From assembly GCA_051453625.1 (NCBI GenBank), contig JBOZIK010000001.1, positions 249,084,089 to 249,148,088 of the forward strand: DNA of 64,000 nucleotides, in the 5' to 3' direction. The notes beneath the pieces are model-generated. The model was not told the DNA's origin and searched no databases. It was given only the letters and a program-made list of their open reading frames with translations. Positions 1 to 12,899 of this stretch are shown piece by piece (positions within the stretch are counted from its first letter, which is position 1; each line of letters begins with the position of its first letter). The position numbers and the translations under genes were made by a program. Source of the DNA: Welwitschia mirabilis (lineage: Eukaryota > Gnetophyta > Gnetopsida > Welwitschiales).

Positions 1-1359
1 TAAAATTCAACTTTAGAAATATTGTTAACACACCAACCATTATCTTGAGAGAGATATAACCAATCTAAATAGTTGTAAGTAATCCTTCCATTTTTATCAT
101 GCCTCTTTTATGCAAAAAAATTCTTCCACATTAATATTTGGATTAAAATATAGATCTAATAAATTCCATCAAATTTTCATCTAAATCAAATACACTTAAA
201 ATAAGCATTATGACATTTATAAAAATAATTTTCAAGAATAGTAAAGTCTTCCATAAATATTCAATATGACAAAGAAAGAAAATCAAAAATCCTACTCCAT
301 AAATCTAATCTTGCTATTACATAGTTAGAGGTATGAGTACCTTAAATGCCTAATATTTTATATTTAATTTTAAGCCAAATCCAAAATGCATAATTATTTA
401 GATCTTTATTATAGCCTAAAATGTCTTTATAAAAAATTGTATTTATTAAAATAAGCAAATCACCTTTTCATAAGTGTAGAACATAGAATACAATTAAAAA
501 TTATTAGTAATAGACTTGTTCATGAATTTAAAAAAGATATTTAAAATATTCACGTCTTGAAAAGGCCTAAGATCTAAAAACATATTTCTAAATAAAATAA
601 AATATTTAACTACAAATTTATGAATTTTTTAAATAAATAATGCATATTTCATGATAAGACTTCAAATATTAAAGAACAATACCAAGTAATTCAATCATTT
701 CTTCTTTATTAACATCATATTCTTAAGAATCATTAAAATTATACCATTTAGTCATAATGAATCCTTTACTTAAACAACTGCTACATTGGAATTTTTCATT
801 ATAAGAGAATAGGAATTTGAAGAATTAGTAGAAAAGGAAAATATTCCTCTAGGAAATAAAGATTATTTTGATTAAGATCTTCATCTTCTTTCCTCTAAAA
901 TGCTAGAATTTTGTCTACTATAATTAATAATTCTTCCTTTATATTTTAACTAGTTATTATTTTTACTTCTTCACTTAAGTTGAGGTATCTTTAACATTGA
1001 TTTTTAAGTACTATGATTTTTCATGAAATATAGAGTATCTTTAACATTGAAATTATTATTATTAGTTGTGGTGTGGGATTTTATTTTAAGTTATCTTTCA
1101 TAACGTTAACTTTATCTCACACTCAGTAATATTTCTATTCTTTTGGAATTTAAAAGAAGTCTTTATAAGATTAAGATACTTCACTAGTTACATAAAAAGC
1201 CAATCTGATATACACTAATTCTGAAACATCATGATAAATATCCCCCTTAATATATTTTTTTCATAGATATATGAACAAATAATTTAATATTCTAAGTTAT
1301 GTATACATTAATGGACTTAATCATTTTCTTGAAAAAAGAGCATAGAGACACAGGAACAT
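1..1359. other. AT-rich background, no gene seen
   Basis: Very AT-rich sequence with stops in all frames. I see no recognisable coding motif, RNA gene or terminal repeat. It is the sequence next to the G1-family LTR fragment that starts near 1,360. Confidence 0.5.
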
Positions 1360-2396
1360 CTAGGAATTTTAGTGGCTTCTCCATCTTTGTTCTAGTCCTT
1401 CATTTCTAGAGCTACATGCACTTAAATCTCTCCTCAACTGTGAACCATCTGTGCCTAGATAACCCATAATCCATTCCTTATTTTTCCATAATTATTAAAA
1501 TACAACAAAAAATACATTATTTTATCAATGTTAATTCATTAGAAATCTTGAATTCAATTGAAGCGGATGTCAAAAAAGCCATTGATACAATAGTAGGATG
1601 TAGTAATACAAAATTGTAAGATTTCTCTTTTAAATCTTAAATTCTTGTCTCTTTCAATTTTTAAATGATTTTGAAAACAAGGTAGAATCTTCTCAAGCTA
1701 AAAAATTATTCTTAGTAACACACATCATCCTTATTTTCATTTGAATAATTTTCTTTTTAAATGAACATTCATGGTAGGATTGGTTATCACATGCACCTAT
1801 AGATAAGTAGGTCCTTAGTTTAAATCTTACAAAGACCATTCTTTTTAAATGACTCTTTGAATATGGTTAATGATTTATTTTTTCATTTAAATATTATGCA
1901 TAACATACTACAAAAACATAACAAGTAGTTAATTAGTTATTATAAAAATTAACAAACTTTAGGCCCTGAGTTTGAGTCCTAATTTGAAAGTAATTTTATG
2001 GAATTGGTTATACAATATTGTATTTATGTTATCTTAACTTAAATAAATTTTCATATCTATTTTTTAATTTATATAACTAGTTTTCCTTCTTAAAAATTGG
2101 GAATACCTATTAGCCATTACTAGCATGTTTTAAAAAAAGCTTGTTAGCATGAAATCCTATTATAATATACTTATTCTAAGGGTATCATCAAAATTATGTA
2201 TCTAAATCATTGTGGGAAATCTTACACTAGAATAATTAAGTAAGATCTACTTGAAATTTATTGTAGCATGAATCAATCTTTTTATGAATTTACTCTTATG
2301 GAATTAGAACATTAAATCAATAATATAAATGTAAAATTAGACAATACAATTTTTAAGACAAACCATGACATGATATGCTTTTATATCAATCCTTCT
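1360..2396 (+). repeat. Fragment of the G1-family LTR
   Basis: This 1.04 kb block aligns along its length with 7,845-8,866 of the G1 5' LTR and more distantly with about 57,600-58,625 of the 3' LTR. Both ends fall inside the LTR, so it is neither a solo LTR nor a complete terminal repeat. In the last 230 bases I count about 7 differences from the 5' LTR, while the 3' LTR differs from the 5' LTR at well over 30 sites in the same stretch. It includes the tRNA-Val-like segment (about 1,766-1,838). It is either a piece of another copy of the family or a later duplication of the 5' LTR. Confidence 0.85.
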
Positions 2397-4700
2397 TTCA
2401 TTAATGTAAAGGAGATCTCATCTAATTTTCTTGTCTTTAATTATTTAATAAAATAAGATCACCCTTTAACTCTTTAGTTATTTCCTATTATTATCTTAGG
2501 TTTTTCTCATCTAAACATTCATAGATTAGTTGATACACTACTAACACCTCTCTACTTGATTCAAAAGAATATTATACTCTTTAATGCTCTTTATATGCCT
2601 AATCCTTCATAAGGATCTTATTCTATTTAATTAAAGGCATTTAAATATTAACTCTAGAATCATATGAGACATTTAGGATGTGTGAAAAATGAAGAAATTT
2701 TTCTATAAGCTTATTAATAAATGTAGAAGAATTGATTAAGTATTTAAATAATATTTCACTTATTATGTTTAAATTTAATGGGTATTTAAGATTAGAAATT
2801 AAAAAAATAAGGATAATACCAAGGAACTTTAATATTATGTTATTTTCTTTGTAACTAACGTATTAGTAGTTACTATAATATCATTTTCTAAAATGTTATA
2901 CAATTTTCAAAAAAATTAATAGCCCTACCATATTAAATGGAAGGGCTAATTAAATTAGTAAGATCTGAACTTCACTTATCTTTTAATAGCTTCATTGGTT
3001 TAAATTTTTATGCTTTAAATAAGACTTGTCTTTGAGTTTATCATCAGACATGGAGGAATTAAGAATCAGTAAGTTTACTTATTTGATTCTAATATTATTA
3101 TAAGTGAGATTATTAATTACAACCATGCATCTCATACTTTATATTAGACTAGTTAACATGATAAATAAAAGCTCTAGTGTATTTTGGTAGCATTACTTTA
3201 AAGTAGATTAACTTTACACCTTAAACTACTTAAATTCTATTTTTTAAGTAACATAAATTTACAAAAGGAAATTGATGAAGTTTCTTACTAATTTTAAATT
3301 TCATATTTTATTTTATGTATAGTATAATTCTATGGATTTTATAAACATATGATATTAATTTATTCAAGAGGAGCTATCTAAAGTTTTATACTAAGATGTA
3401 AATGTTTATATTTGAGTGCAATTTGATATTTTAGTTATTACTTTAAATATCTATAATTAAATACATGTGGCACATCCCTAAAATGTTATATTATAAAAAT
3501 CAAATGAATTATTTAATTTATCAAATTTAATAATTACAAAAAGAGATTTAGAGAGATAGGTGAGAAAATGATCTATTTAATAAAGACTTATAATTACTTT
3601 ATAATATTTACTTTTTTCAAAAATAGAAATAATTTTACAAGCTTCAAAGGGAAAAATTTAATGTATTAAAGAATGTTATGTAAACTCTAAATTATTTCCC
3701 ATCTATGTTATAAATAAAGAAACAGGGAAACAAAAGCTCATGATTATCATCTTATCTTAAAGATGAAGAAGTGCTTCATCTAATATTGTACAATATATTT
3801 TAATCTTTAAATGATGTGTGCTATAGTCAACATATACATAGTAGTTTTAAAGTATGAAAATATAGCTTTTACTATAGTGTAGATGGTCACAATTTTTTCT
3901 CTTTCATAAAAACTACAAAGCTATTTTAAATATTTTTAAGAACTTCCAAATATTTTAAAAGATAATATTAAGTATTAGGATATTTTAAAAATAAATTAAC
4001 TAATTAATTAATATCTCCTCTTATAAATCTAGACTAACTATTCAAAAAGTAATCTATCTTGGAAATCTTAAAAAATTAATGACTTCCACTATGTACAACT
4101 TATTCACTTAAGTATGTGATAAATAATAGTTATATATCTTTTAAATGTAAAGAAGGTTTAAGTAAGGAATATCGTTCTTTAATGAAATATAAGAAAAAAC
4201 TAAAATAATATGTAAGATATTATTAATTAACATATTAAGCATTTAAATCCAATAAGACATTAGATGCTCAACTCTATAAGTATTTCAAAAAATTTTAAAA
4301 AATATTATTTTATACCCAATAATATTAATTAGCTTATAGATAGGAATTAATGTAAATCTAATTACAAATCAAAGTGCATGAATTACAAAACAAAAGTGCA
4401 AATATAATGCATAGTATAAGAAATGCTGAATGTAACAATCATTTTATTATACCAAATGAGGGAGAAATATGATTAGCAACTCATAATAAGATAAGTATTT
4501 ATTATGGCCATTACAACTCTAGAAATGATAGGCCCGATTGATCATAATAAATGCTTCTCTAATGAAGATGAAATTTATGATCTCATATTAATCACAACTA
4601 AAAAATAAATGAAGAATAAATGATTAATAATGATGATTCATTGATTCCCTTCATGATTGGCCCTTGTTATAGCTTAGGTTTTTACATCTCTCCTTTTAGA
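2397..4700. other. AT-rich background left of G1, no gene seen
   Basis: No ORF, RNA gene or terminal repeat can be supported. This is the presumed pre-insertion DNA to the left of the giant nested element. Old unrecognisable transposon debris is likely but not demonstrable by eye. Confidence 0.45.
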
Positions 4701-5159
4701 TAAAGTATCATTTCTAGACCTTCAAGGTCTAAGATTTTAAATAATTCTTAAGCTAGCTTAATTATTGCATGTATTTATTTAATGAGTTTTAGTGGTGGAA
4801 TTTTTATTATAAAAATTTTATGTAGTAATTCCTCACATTTTGCATTAGTGATAATATTTCCCTTATTGAAAATTCTTAGTGATTTAATAATGATTCCTGT
4901 GGTTAAAGTTATTGTAACTATTAGTTGTCTTAACTTAAAAATTGTTTTTATGTAGTGGTTTTTGGAAATTATTTGTTATTGTAATAATTTCATGATTTAG
5001 ATTATTATTTATTATTAAGATATTAATACACCCAGTGCCCTAGCAATGGATTGAATAAGGGGTTTACAGAATCCTTATCACTTTCACCACCATAACCACC
5101 CTCCTTTATGATAGTTTCTTTTCATATCCTTATGTCCTTTCATATTTCATATCTTCAAC

Positions 5160-5167
5160 TATAAATA
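5160..5167 (+). promoter_or_regulatory. TATA box of the G1 5' LTR
   Basis: TATAAATA followed by a pyrimidine-rich stretch. The same box and context occur at 54,979-54,986 in the 3' LTR, at nearly the same distance from the LTR start (454 and 463 bp). Conservation between old LTRs supports it as the promoter. The transcription start would be about 30 bp downstream. Confidence 0.65.
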
Positions 5168-7426
5168 AGCCCTTCTTCTCCTTTTACTTGGTATCTTGAA
5201 AAGCATTTGCTGCTAAACCTTGAAGCTTAGATAAGACTTAGAATCTTATAGCCTTATAAAATTTATATTTTTCAAATCTTTTTTTTTTTTTTTATTTGGG
5301 TATGTTTTTATGGTATTCATTTCATTCTTGTATGGTTCTTAATTTTTGGTTTATTTTCTTGCATGATCCTCATCTTATGCATCTTGAATAATCCTTAACT
5401 TGAAATGATTCTAGTATTCAAATTTATCTTTCATATTAATGAAGTTCAAATTTATACTACATTTACTCCATGTTAGTATTGTCTTAAGTACTTTACATCA
5501 TAACCCTTTCCATTTTGTCCAAGTATTGTGATGAGCTATTGACTTAACTTATTTTGGTTATCAACCTTGGTTGATAATTTTTTAATAAGAAAACTAAAAA
5601 TGGCTAAGGTATCTAGTTATTTAGACTTCAGGGAGAGATACTCTCTAAAGGAAGTCTCAAGAATACAAGATCAAACTTCTAGAATGAATAGGAAAAATGT
5701 AACCAATTTACCGTTGGTTCCTCCTAGATTATGTGTAACTGGATTACTAAAATTTGTTATGAAGTGATATTAAAGAAATATTTATCTAAAAATGAAGCCT
5801 TCGTCTTCTTTATTTTATTCTTGTTATCCCTTCTTCTTTTGAGAACTCCTTATAAATCCTTACTTTTCCATGGACCATACTTAAAATTGTAAAGATTAAG
5901 TTCTCACACCATGCTTGGTGTGTAAAAAATATCTCAGGGAACAAGGTGGAGAGGAGATAAAGCTAGGTATCTTCTATTTGATTTCACATTTATGAAAGCA
6001 TTTATGTATTATTGATATTGTAGGATGTTTCTATAGTTATTGAAGAAATAATATTGGGTGCATCCTATGTGATTTCACATTTTAAGGATTTATGTAATTT
6101 TAGTTTTTAAGTGATATCTCTATAATCCTTGAGGGATAATTATTGAACTTGAATGAATAAATTTTCTTATTTGCAAGCTATTAAAGAATATTTCTATCTA
6201 ATTGTTAATCAAAAATCTATTAAAAATAGTCTAAGTTTTATGGAAAATTTCTAATAATAATATTAATTTTTATTGCTTATAGTTAATTACATTTCAAATT
6301 AGATATAGAAATAACAAAACTGTTCAAGAGGATTTTCATCAGAACTTAAACTTCTTAGTTAAACATTAGTAATTTAGTTTATAAAAATCTCATATATATT
6401 TAAGAAAATATTCTTTTCTAATAGGTAATTAAAACTTAGAATGCTTATAGTGGCCTATGAATTAATAATAATGATGTATGAACAACTCTTAAAAAGTATT
6501 AAAAACTTCCTCCACTACTATAAAGATTTAAATACATAGCCTCCTTGCTTCTTGCATTAACTTTAGTCTAACAACTAGTCAAGTAAACATCAAGAATTGA
6601 TTTAATAGAGGAGCACATTTTAGATAAGGTTAATTACATTTGTATTAGTTAACATAGTTGAAATGCATTAACATGTTTATTATTATGTTACAGGAAGAAA
6701 CAAAGCTATTTTGGGCATGGGTCATTATTTAAATCAAAGCTAATTTAGGTTCTTTAACACTTATAGAATTTTTTATATTTAAATTCCACTAAACATTATG
6801 TCTACAATCCTTAAGAAAAAGAGGAAATATTCCAATGCTTCATCTTCTAGTACCCATCCCAAACATGAACAGAAGCCCTTTCTCTTAGCACCATAGATCT
6901 TTACATCATGTTTGTTTCTTGCTGAATGTACATGATAATTCTCCTCTCTTAGGCATAAGTAATGCTACTCTTACCTTCCACCCTCATTCACTAACCTTGG
7001 ACCTTAAAATAATTTCCCCTCTACACTAGAAATGTAGGTTTTTCCTGAACTATAGACTGATGTTATTTTTATAAATCATTAAAACTTGTAAAATCCTTCC
7101 TTTTCTCCCACTGAAACAACTCCTTCTTCCACATGGCTTATAGAATTACTTATTTCTATCTATGTGTAATTGAATTAATGATATCTAGAAAATGAATTAT
7201 TTATCTTCTACTAATATTTAGGCTTCTTAGATGTTTGTATTTTGGCTCTTAAAACACATAGATCCCAAGCATTTTATTAACCCTCTTTTCATCAATTCTT
7301 GAATTAATCTTATTTCTTAAAAACTCAAGTATTTTCCTTAATATCAGACTAAATTAGAATATGTTCAAATAGACTGGTTTTCACTATTATAAGTTATCAA
7401 GCATAGTGATTGTGTTGCGATAAATG

Positions 7427-7586
7427 CATCATGAATTTCTTCACACACAGTTCTCTCCCTCTTTCTGTATGCCATTATACTATGATTTAATGCCTATAAC
7501 ATACTTCATCATGAATTTCTTCATACACAGTTCTCTCCCTCTTTCTATATGCCATTATACTATGATTTAATGCCTATAACATACTT
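7427..7586 (+). repeat. 80-bp tandem duplication in the G1 5' LTR
   Basis: Two nearly identical 80-bp units, 7,427-7,506 and 7,507-7,586, both starting catcatgaatttctt. The 3' LTR has a single diverged copy at about 57,265-57,345. The duplication therefore arose in the 5' LTR after insertion or was specific to the source copy. Confidence 0.9.
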
Positions 7587-8243
7587 CCTCATTTAATTTT
7601 ATTATTTCTTCTATTATAGGCATTAACTAGTAAGACGTTTGAGGATAGCATTATGCAGTAATCTTTCCCTTCAATCCTTAAGAAATTAACCCCTTGGATC
7701 TATAACACTATTTTTCCCTTTTCTTCCACTCTCAAATAGCACTCTTAATCACTTCCTTCATCTAATAGCTTATTATTTTCATTTCTCAAGAATTATTTAA
7801 TGGGTTAAAACATTTTTAGCCTCAAAGTTTTCTTGATAGAATGTTAGTGGCTTCTTCATCTTTGTTCTAGTCCTTCACTTCTAGAGCTACATGCACTCAA
7901 ATCGCTTCTCAACTATGAACCATCTATGCCTAGGTAGCCCATAATCCATTCCTTCTTTCTCCACAATTATTAAAATACAACAAAAAATACATTATTTTAT
8001 CAATGTTAATGCATTAGAAATCTTGAATTCAATTGAAGCAGATGTCAAAAAAATCCATTGACATAATAGTAGAATGTAGCAATACAAAATTATAAGCTTT
8101 CTCTTTAAAATCTTAAATTCTAGTCTCTTTCAATTTTTAAATGATTTTGAAAACAAGATATAATATTCTCAAACTAAAAAATTATTCTTAGTAATACACA
8201 TCATCCTTATTTTTATTTGAATAATTTTCTTTTTAAGTGAACA

Positions 8244-8315
8244 TTCATGGTAGGATTAGTTATTACATGCACCGATAGATAAGGAGGTCCTTAGTTTGAA
8301 TCTCATAAAGACCAT
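8244..8315 (+). other. tRNA-Val-like segment inside the G1 LTR
   Basis: The stretch from tggtaggattagtta to the B-box-like agtttgaatct resembles plant tRNA-Val: a D-arm like GTAGTTGGTTATCAC, spacing of about 35 bases, then a GTTCRANTC-like B box. The 3' LTR copy (58,003-58,072) is closer, with ggattggttatca and agttcaaatct. It is also present in the fragment near 1,766-1,838. The acceptor stem does not pair, so this is not a functional tRNA. It may be an old SINE or tRNA capture inside the LTR. Confidence 0.4.
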
Positions 8316-8981
8316 TCTTTTTAAATGACTCTTTAAATATGGTTAATGATTTATTTTTCCATTTAAATATTATGCATAACATACTACAAAAACATAGCAA
8401 GTGGTTAATTAGTTATTATAAAAATTAACAAATGTTAGATCCTGTGTTTGAGTCCTAATTTGAAATAATTTTATGGAATTGGTTATACAATATTATATTT
8501 ATGTTATCTTAACTTAAATAAATTTTTATATCTATTTTTTAATTTATATAACTAGTTTTCCTTCTTAAAAATTGGGAATACCTATTAGCCATTACTAGCA
8601 TGTTTTAAAAGAAGCTTGTTAGCATGAAATCCTATTATAATATACTTATTCTAAGGGTATCATCAACATTATGTATCTAAATCATTGTGGGATATCTTAC
8701 ACTAGAATAATTAAGTAAGATCTACTTGAAATTTATTGTAGCATGAATCAATCTTTTTATGAATTCACTCTTATGGCATTAGAACATTAACTCAATAATA
8801 TAAATGTAAAATTAGACAATACAATTTTTAAACCAAACCATGACATGATATGCTTTTATATCAATCCTATTGGATATTGCCTCATAGAATAGACTAGGAC
8901 TTTAGCTATTCTTTCTTCCTTATATTTTAGTATGATCTTCCTTTACTGTTGGATGAAATATTAGTTGGAAGATTACATTTT

Positions 8982-8994
8982 TGGTATCAAAGCT
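8982..8994 (+). other. G1 primer binding site (tRNA-iMet type)
   Basis: tggtatcaaagct, starting four bases after the LTR end, matches the usual plant iMet primer site TGGTATCAGAGC except for one G-to-A and one C-to-T change. It fixes the 5' LTR boundary and the + orientation. Confidence 0.88.
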
Positions 8995-9066
8995 CCTAGT
9001 TGAAACATTTAGTTTTAAAAATACCATAATTAATCTTCTATAATTGAAAATTAATAGGTTTAAGTG

Positions 9067-9787
9067 ATGGAACCAAAATGAGTAACACCACCACCCCCAG
9101 ATATGAGGTCATTAGTGACTGCTATAGATCATTTCATAGATGGTTTCTAAGATAGAAGAAGTAAAGAAGATATGACTTAGAAACTAATGATGCAATTTAG
9201 GCATATAAATTCTTCAACAATTGTAGGATCTAATAATGTGGCTAAAGTGGAAGTAAGGATAATTTCAATAAATAAGGAACTAGATTATTTAACTCCATAT
9301 TAGAAAAAAATACCATCTTAACTATGCACTAGCTTAAGAAGGATCCAACTCTTTAATGGGATGTAAAAAAAGTGCAATCCACATGTCCAAATCAATTATC
9401 TTGGGAGAACTTTTAGAATTTATATCAAGCTAGGTACATATTGAAATATTGTCAAAATGTCAAGGCATAGGAATTCTATAATCTTAGGTAAGGATCCTTA
9501 ACAATATCCCAATACAAAAACAAGTTCATGCAATTACTAAGATACATATTAGAAATAACTATCTCTAAGGGAATGAAAATATGAAGATTTGTGGCTAGCC
9601 TTCATCTTGCAACTTAGAGACAGGTTAAGTTATTTTAGTTAAAGACTCTTGTATAGGTCTTAAAGAAAGATAGACTTGCTAAAGAATCATGAAGTAGTAA
9701 TAAAAATTTTAAGAATAAACAAGGCTATGCACAGGATCAAAGAGGAATTCATTCTAGGAAAAGACCCTTCTTTAGGAATATAGGAGT
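9067..9787 (+). pseudogene. gag: G1 gag, N-terminal part (broken)
   Basis: Remnant of the capsid-type Gag of a Ty3-gypsy element (Retrotrans_gag family). The likely start is the ATG at 9,067, 72 bases after the primer site, giving MEPK then a stop. Farther on, the frame reads TWENF and YQARY near 9,400, like the ITWxEFxxxFxxRYF core of this domain. Near 9,580 RRFVASLHL matches the RRFxxGLxxxI motif, and a basic, Asn/Lys-rich tail follows. Several TAG and TAA codons stand where Trp and Gln are expected. Gag is cut at 9,787-9,792 by the Sirevirus C1. The zinc knuckle lies on the far side at about 19,366. Confidence 0.8.
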
Positions 9788-9792
9788 AAATA

Positions 9793-11227
9793 TGTTGAAT
9801 TATTATTTTCTAATTGATGTCAAACTAATGCTTTCTATGTAGTAAAATTTATTGCATCTTATGTAGATAATATTGATTACTTATAGGTTATAAGCTAAAG
9901 TAATGTTTGTAACATTTTTATCTTGAAACCTGTTAAGTTTTATTACCCTTTTAAGGAGTTGACCAAACTTCCAAGTGGTCGACCGCAATTAAAGTAAACA
10001 CTTGGAAATGAACTAAATTCAGAGGGGTTAACTAGACCTATGAACTTGAGAAATAGTACTTCTAAACTGATCATTAAGGGGCCAATTGTACATCTAAAGG
10101 GTTAACCAGACTTGGGCACTATGCATCTAGTGCTTCTAAAATAATTAGTAAGGGGTTGACTGAACTTCCAAGGGGTCGACTGAATCTAAATATTATGCAC
10201 CTGATACTTTCTAATTAATCATTAAAAGGTTAACTAGATACTTGAGGAATCAACTAGACCTAATAACTGAGCATTAATACTTCACAGCTAATTAGTAAGG
10301 GATCAACCAAATTCATGAGTAGTAGACTAGATCTAGAGTAGAAAAACTATGATTGATTTTATCTAGATTAAGAAGGCAATTAGATATGGATGTGGGTTAT
10401 TGAATAAATGGTCAATCAAATCCTAAGAGGTCGACTAGACATGGAGCTGTAAGAAACTAGGTTGACAAAAAAGAACACAAGGATGACTGATTTAAGTGAC
10501 AGCATCAAATGTATTAACTAGATATTTAAGGGAACAATCGACTGTGATAAAAACACAAATTTTATAACCATTATGTATCTATTTTATGGCCATTGGAAGA
10601 TCTTTTTCACTTGTAAAAATCCGAGAAGTATTCCACTGTATATAGCTAAGAGTTAAATCACTGTTACACATTTTACTAAAGTTTTGAATCTTATAGATTT
10701 ATCATTGTACTCATTTGGAATTGCATTATTAACTAAAGATGAACTAAGAATTATGGTATCTTTGCATATGAGATTAAATCTATAGCACTCTTTATTTCTA
10801 GATTCTATCATCTTTAAGATAAGTGCTTCAACTCTTTTATTGGACCAAAGATTAAGTGATACCTATGTGTTTAGGCATACTATTATTACTTCTACTCTTT
10901 TTTATAAAAGGTTAAGATTAAGCATTCAAAAAAAGTCTATTTGTAAAGGTTACAATAAACCTGAAATATCTAGAAGAGATTAATTGAGGATTAGGTTTGA
11001 ATAGAAGCTGATCATTAAGAGTGAAGTAGGGGTTTTTCTCAAATCATTATAAATATTGTGTACTTCTTTTTGGTATTTTTGTGCTTTTTGTTATTTCACT
11101 TTTTATAATAGTTTTAGTTTTGTTGCATATGTTTTTAATGATTCGTTTTAAGCAGGTTAATGTTATGAAGTTATTTAAATATTTTTAAAAATCTATTCAC
11201 TCCTCCTATAGGGTTCTCGATTTTACA
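9793..11227 (+). repeat. C1 5' LTR
   Basis: Starts TGTTGAATTATTATTTT and ends ttttaca. It pairs with 17,759-19,214. Between about 9,960 and 10,520 it holds many copies of a short motif around GGTCGAC, GGTTGACT and GGTTAACTAGA, separated by 30-90 bases. Palindromic clusters of this kind are known in Sirevirus LTRs. Confidence 0.92.
10639..10644 (+). promoter_or_regulatory. Candidate TATA box of C1
   Basis: TATATA within a segment kept in the 3' LTR (TATATA at 18,624-18,629), followed in both by an AAGAGT-like string. Position and conservation suggest the promoter core. Confidence 0.45.
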
Positions 11228-11229
11228 TT

Positions 11230-11241
11230 TAGTATCAAAGA
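11230..11241 (+). other. C1 primer binding site (degenerate iMet type)
   Basis: tagtatcaaaga, two bases after the LTR end, resembles TGGTATCAGAGC. Three of the four mismatches are transitions. Confidence 0.75.
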
Positions 11242-11293
11242 TAAGTTAAGTTTTTGTTAAGATCCTAATAGATCTAGACTCTAGAATACAAAA

Positions 11294-12880
11294 ATGAGTA
11301 ACTTCCCTAATGGTTTTTCCTCTACTTATCCACCTGTATTTGATGGATTAAACTATGCTTATTGGAAGTTTGAAATAAGAATCATCCTTAGATCCTTAGA
11401 TGATAAAATAAAAAAGGTTATTTATAATGGATATACTATGCCTACTTTATTAAAAATCAATGTTAATGTTAATACCATTTTAGTTACAAAAACCTGAGAA
11501 TAATAGACTCCCACCGATAGATCCAAAGCTACTATAGATGTCCATGCTCTTAATGGTATATTTTATGTAGTTTATTCAAACGAATTTAAGTTGATTGTAA
11601 ATTATGAACATGTAAAGGAGGCATGGAATATCCTTAAAGTTTTTCATGAAGGGACATCCATCATAAAATAGGCTAAACATCAAATTCTAATCTCAAAATT
11701 TGAAGACATTCATATGGATGAGAAGAAAACTTTAGTAACATCGTGAATTCCATGGCCAATTTAGGTGAAAGATTGGATGAGACAAAAGTAATCTAAAACA
11801 TGCTAAGATCCTTGCCAAAGAGATTTGAACTAAAATTCAAAGTAATCAAAAAAAAGCAAGAATATCAACAAAATAACTCTATAAGAACTTCAAGGTAATT
11901 TGCAAACATATAAATTAAAATTTTCTAAAGATAATAAGAAAGGTATTACTTTGAAGTATGTGTAGGAAGAGTACAGGTCAAAGAAATTCATTAAAGATCT
12001 AGATGATGATGAAGTTGTTCTTCTAGTAAGAAGATTCAAGAAATTTTTTCATAAAATAAAGAAAGAAGGTAATCCAAGTAGAGGTAAAAGAAGAGAACAC
12101 TCAAAGTACAAAAAGAACTAAGACAAAGGAAAAGAGATCTAATTCTATGTATGTAAAGGATTTAAACAATGATAGATGAGTGCCTGAAAAGAAAGAGAAC
12201 AAAAAATAGAAGACATATTCATTCATTATAACATGGAATAATGTGGATGATGATCATGATAGCAGTCAAAATCAAGATTTAGATGGAGATCCCTTTATGG
12301 CAACTATGCCTCCATTATAGAACTTGTCAAGCACATTGAAACCTATAATTTAGATGTGATTGAAAAATAGCAAGATAAGCTCAAATATACTTATTAGGAA
12401 CTATACTTGGAATGTGAAAAGTTGGCAAAGTGCATAAATGATTTGAACAACATTGTAAAATCTTTCACCAAAAAGTAGGAAATGAAATTGAATTTTAAAA
12501 TTCTCAAATCTAAAAATTCTTGTCTCCCTTTATAGGTAAAATATTTATTTCATTTTGTTAATAAATTTTATAATGGTTTATCTAAATTAGAATAAATGCT
12601 TGAAATTCAAAAACTGGCTTATAATAAGTCCGGTATTGGCTTCATCCATCAAAAATCATAAACTTAGTCAAATTAAGTAACTTGAAAAAATAAATTTATT
12701 TTTAAAGTAATTATAATTTCTATGGTAAGTTAGATCATTCAAAGCTATTTTGCAATGTTAGAAAATTAATGTTATTTTCAAATCTATTTAGTTCCTTTCC
12801 ATTTAAATTTATTCCAAAAGGAGGTATACCACATTAGTCTAAAAAGATTAAGTGGGTGAAAGCTAATGATTTGAAAAGTC
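11294..12880 (+). pseudogene. gag: C1 gag (broken)
   Basis: Gag of a Sirevirus. The first 67 codons from the ATG at 11,294 are open and read FDGLNYAYWKFEIRIILRS, the conserved start of the copia Gag domain (FDGxNYxxWKxxMxxFL). Farther on come LNGIFYVVYSNEF, KEAWNILKVFHEGTS and LRSLPKRFELK, all in the expected order for the UBN2-type Gag. Basic Lys/Arg-rich stretches follow at 12,000-12,200, where the zinc knuckle would be, but I cannot identify intact Cys residues. At least four in-frame stops and several frame changes occur. It leads without a clear break into the protease segment. Confidence 0.85.
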
Positions 12881-12899
12881 TTTTAATTTAGACAGATTT

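Larger units (their letters stand above)
4706..8977 (+). repeat. G1 5' LTR (about 4.27 kb)
   Basis: It starts at a degenerate copy of the terminus TGTCATGTCTAGACC seen intact in the 3' LTR, and ends in ttaca just before the primer site. It pairs with 54,516-58,734 over the whole length. A canonical TATA box lies 454 bp inside, so U3 appears short (about 0.5 kb) and most of the LTR would be R-U5. It carries an 80-bp tandem duplication absent from the 3' LTR. The 66-codon ORF at 5,567-5,767 lies inside and its reading frame is broken in the 3' LTR, so I do not treat it as a gene. Confidence 0.92.

Noticed and set aside
5567-5767. 66-codon ORF in the G1 5' LTR
   Set aside because: The same stretch of the 3' LTR has frame breaks and stops, so there is no sign of coding constraint.
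1360-8866. The 1.04 kb repeat pair as LTRs of one separate element
   Set aside because: The right copy lies inside a longer repeat that pairs with 54,516-58,734, and neither end has TG/CA termini, a primer site or a purine tract.
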